NCBI GenBank assembly: GCA_021770755.1
Contig: JAETQI010000047.1
Location: forward strand, 1 to 33,501
Length of the DNA stretch: 33,501 bases
Reading direction: 5' to 3'
Source of the DNA: Lachnospiraceae bacterium
GTDB lineage: Bacteria; Bacillota; Clostridia; Lachnospirales; Lachnospiraceae
Shown here in pieces: positions 32,660 through 33,501 of the stretch (the first letter of the stretch is position 1; each line of letters opens with the position of its first letter). The position numbers and the translations under genes were made by a program. The notes below the pieces were generated by a model that ran no database searches, was not told where the DNA came from, and worked only from the letters and a program-made list of their open reading frames with translations.

Positions 32660-32881
32660 ATGGATATGAAAGAACAGATCAGTAAGGTGGTAGAGGAGAT
32701 TACCGCGAATCCGAACATTAAGGAGCAGTTTGAGAAGGAACCTGTAAAGGTGATAGAGAAGCTGATCGGTGTGGATCTGCCCGATGATATCGTCATGAAA
32801 GTCATTGATGGCGTGAAAGCCAAACTGACGCTGGATGATGTGTCAAAAGTGGCAGGTGCTTTCAAGGGCGTATTTAAGTGA
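32660..32881 (+). CDS. 73-residue helical peptide, function unknown
   Basis: ATG 32660 follows AGAGGAGGAAATAAC, a strong site; longer in-frame starts lack one. The sequence is amphipathic and lysine/glutamate rich (MDMKEQISKVVEEITANPNI, KVIEKLIGVDLPDD, LTLDDVSKVAGAFKGVFK). It resembles small hypothetical proteins of Clostridia with an IGVDLPDD motif (from memory). The end LTLDDVSKVAGA has a passing similarity to peptide leaders with double-glycine-type sites, but only six residues follow. It has its own promoter and terminator, so it is expressed separately from the two-component system. Confidence 0.75.
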   Translation: MDMKEQISKVVEEITANPNIKEQFEKEPVKVIEKLIGVDLPDDIVMKVIDGVKAKLTLDDVSKVAGAFKGVFK

Positions 32882-32892
32882 TCAGGCAGACG

Positions 32893-32932
32893 CAGCTCCA
32901 TGCATGGAAAGATGATGCATGGGGCTGTTTTT
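32893..32932 (+). terminator. Rho-independent terminator
   Basis: CAGCTCCATGCAT (32893-32905) pairs with ATGCATGGGGCTG (32915-32927), with one G-T pair, and is followed by TTTTT (32928-32932). Confidence 0.9.
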
Positions 32933-33236
32933 CTTCGGAATGATGGAAGAATTACATGAAATTAGCAGAATAGGACGCCACTCTTACAATAATGTAAGAA
33001 ATCAGAGGGTGTCAAAGCCTTGTTTCATGCATGTTCCAGTGATTGGCTTAGCTGAATTTACACCATTTATACACCAATTATTAAAGAGCCTTAATATGAT
33101 AGGAATTAAATAATTAGGACATCAGCATAAGTCCTTTATCAGTTGTAGAAATATGATTGATAGAGGGCTTATTTTGATGCCTTAAAATAAAATAACAATC
33201 TAATACAATAATATGAAAAAATGAGGAGGAAACACA
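32933..33236. other. Gene-free stretch with a long imperfect hairpin
   Basis: I see no supportable gene here. A 65-bp imperfect inverted repeat occupies 33117-33181 (arms sharing ATCA, ATAAG, CCT and TATCA blocks). An AT-rich promoter-like region (TACAAT near 33203-33208) and GAGGAGGAAACAC precede the last gene. Confidence 0.45.
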
Positions 33237-33482
33237 ATGGAGGTAATCAACTTTGAAGATGTAAAAGCGAGAAAGCAGTCAAAAGTAAGGAGACAATCAA
33301 AGTCAAGAAATCAATCAAAAGTCAGAAAGCAAACAATTACAAAACATTCACCAGCGACAGATGATCGCATAGCGGAAATGCAGAGACAATATCGGGAGTA
33401 TGCCCAGTTTTGTAACCAATGGTATGAGGATCATGTGATCGGGCAGGATAAAGATGGACGGTGGATATATAAGGATTTATAA
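33237..33482 (+). CDS. Small basic repeat-containing protein
   Basis: An 81-residue protein after a good AGGAGGAAACAC site. Residues 11-33 are four near-repeats of R-x-Q-S-K/V-x-R type (RKQSKVRRQSKSRNQSKVRK), a strongly basic, possibly nucleic-acid-binding tail. The rest is helical with aromatic residues (DRIAEMQRQYREYAQFCNQW, ending DGRWIYKDL). The family is not recognised. AT-rich codon use differs from the two-component genes before it. Confidence 0.6.
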   Translation: MEVINFEDVKARKQSKVRRQSKSRNQSKVRKQTITKHSPATDDRIAEMQRQYREYAQFCNQWYEDHVIGQDKDGRWIYKDL

Positions 33483-33501
33483 AATTATGTTTGGTGCAAG
33501 C

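Noticed and set aside
32660-32881. 73-residue peptide as a RiPP precursor with a double-glycine-type leader
   Set aside because: Only six residues follow the AGA site, there is no maturation enzyme or peptidase-transporter nearby, and the whole sequence is one helical protein.
32919-33113. 64-codon open frame after the terminator
   Set aside because: It begins inside the terminator stem, has no ribosome site and no protein-like pattern I can support.

Overview
The window looks like a piece of a Lachnospiraceae-type (Clostridia, Firmicutes) chromosome. The reasons are strong GGAGG ribosome-binding sites, moderate GC with AT-rich patches, two BceR/BceS-type two-component systems, a BlaI/M56 style of regulation, a DUF4080 B12-type radical SAM protein, and accessory families common in gut Clostridia (DUF3990, DUF4869, DUF6773, Uma2, AAA-ATPase-like/PD-(D/E)XK). 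I saw no rRNA, tRNA, CRISPR array, intact transposase or integrase. All family assignments come from reading motifs, not from searches.

Layout. 1-2290 is an AT-rich, eroded stretch: an Uma2 nuclease-like gene, a small membrane protein, and an M56 (BlaR1-like) peptidase gene cut off by a repeat. 2350-5965 is an XRE regulator - DUF6773 membrane protein - ABC ATPase - ABC-2 permease/CPBP protease fusion operon. 6037-7884 has an HD phosphohydrolase, a PNPOx-like protein and a PilZ protein. 7885-8500 is a graveyard: a broken gene plus echoes of the HD gene, one of them a long palindrome. 8503-10877 is an ECF sigma / anti-sigma / lipoprotein operon with a candidate self-recognised promoter. 10894-11057 is a MITE-like inverted-repeat element. 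11144-13445 carries a transglutaminase-like protein, an alpha/beta hydrolase and a GNAT. 13655-18458 is a complete BceRS-BceAB-type peptide-sensing/ABC module on the minus strand with a candidate BceR box. 18489-18658 is a many-hairpin repeat.

18749-20745 is a PIN-like / DUF3990 / XRE-type cluster, and a second DUF3990 module with a different partner lies at 24331-25225. Between them are a divergent BlaI regulator / serine hydrolase pair with palindromic operator candidates, an M19 dipeptidase and a GNAT remnant. 25254-27044 is a radical SAM protein. 27190-28832 is a DUF4869 plus P-loop ATPase operon preceded by a small ORF interrupted by one amber codon. 28982-30682 is an AAA-ATPase-like/PD-(D/E)XK protein. 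30763-32881 is a second Bce-type two-component system followed, instead of by transporter genes, by a 73-residue peptide gene. A basic repeat-containing small protein closes the window.

The best candidates for undescribed biology are the two non-identical DUF3990 modules (possible ADP-ribosyltransferase-fold toxins with two different partners), the DUF4869/P-loop ATPase operon, and the repeat family whose ends supply the stop codons of two unrelated genes.
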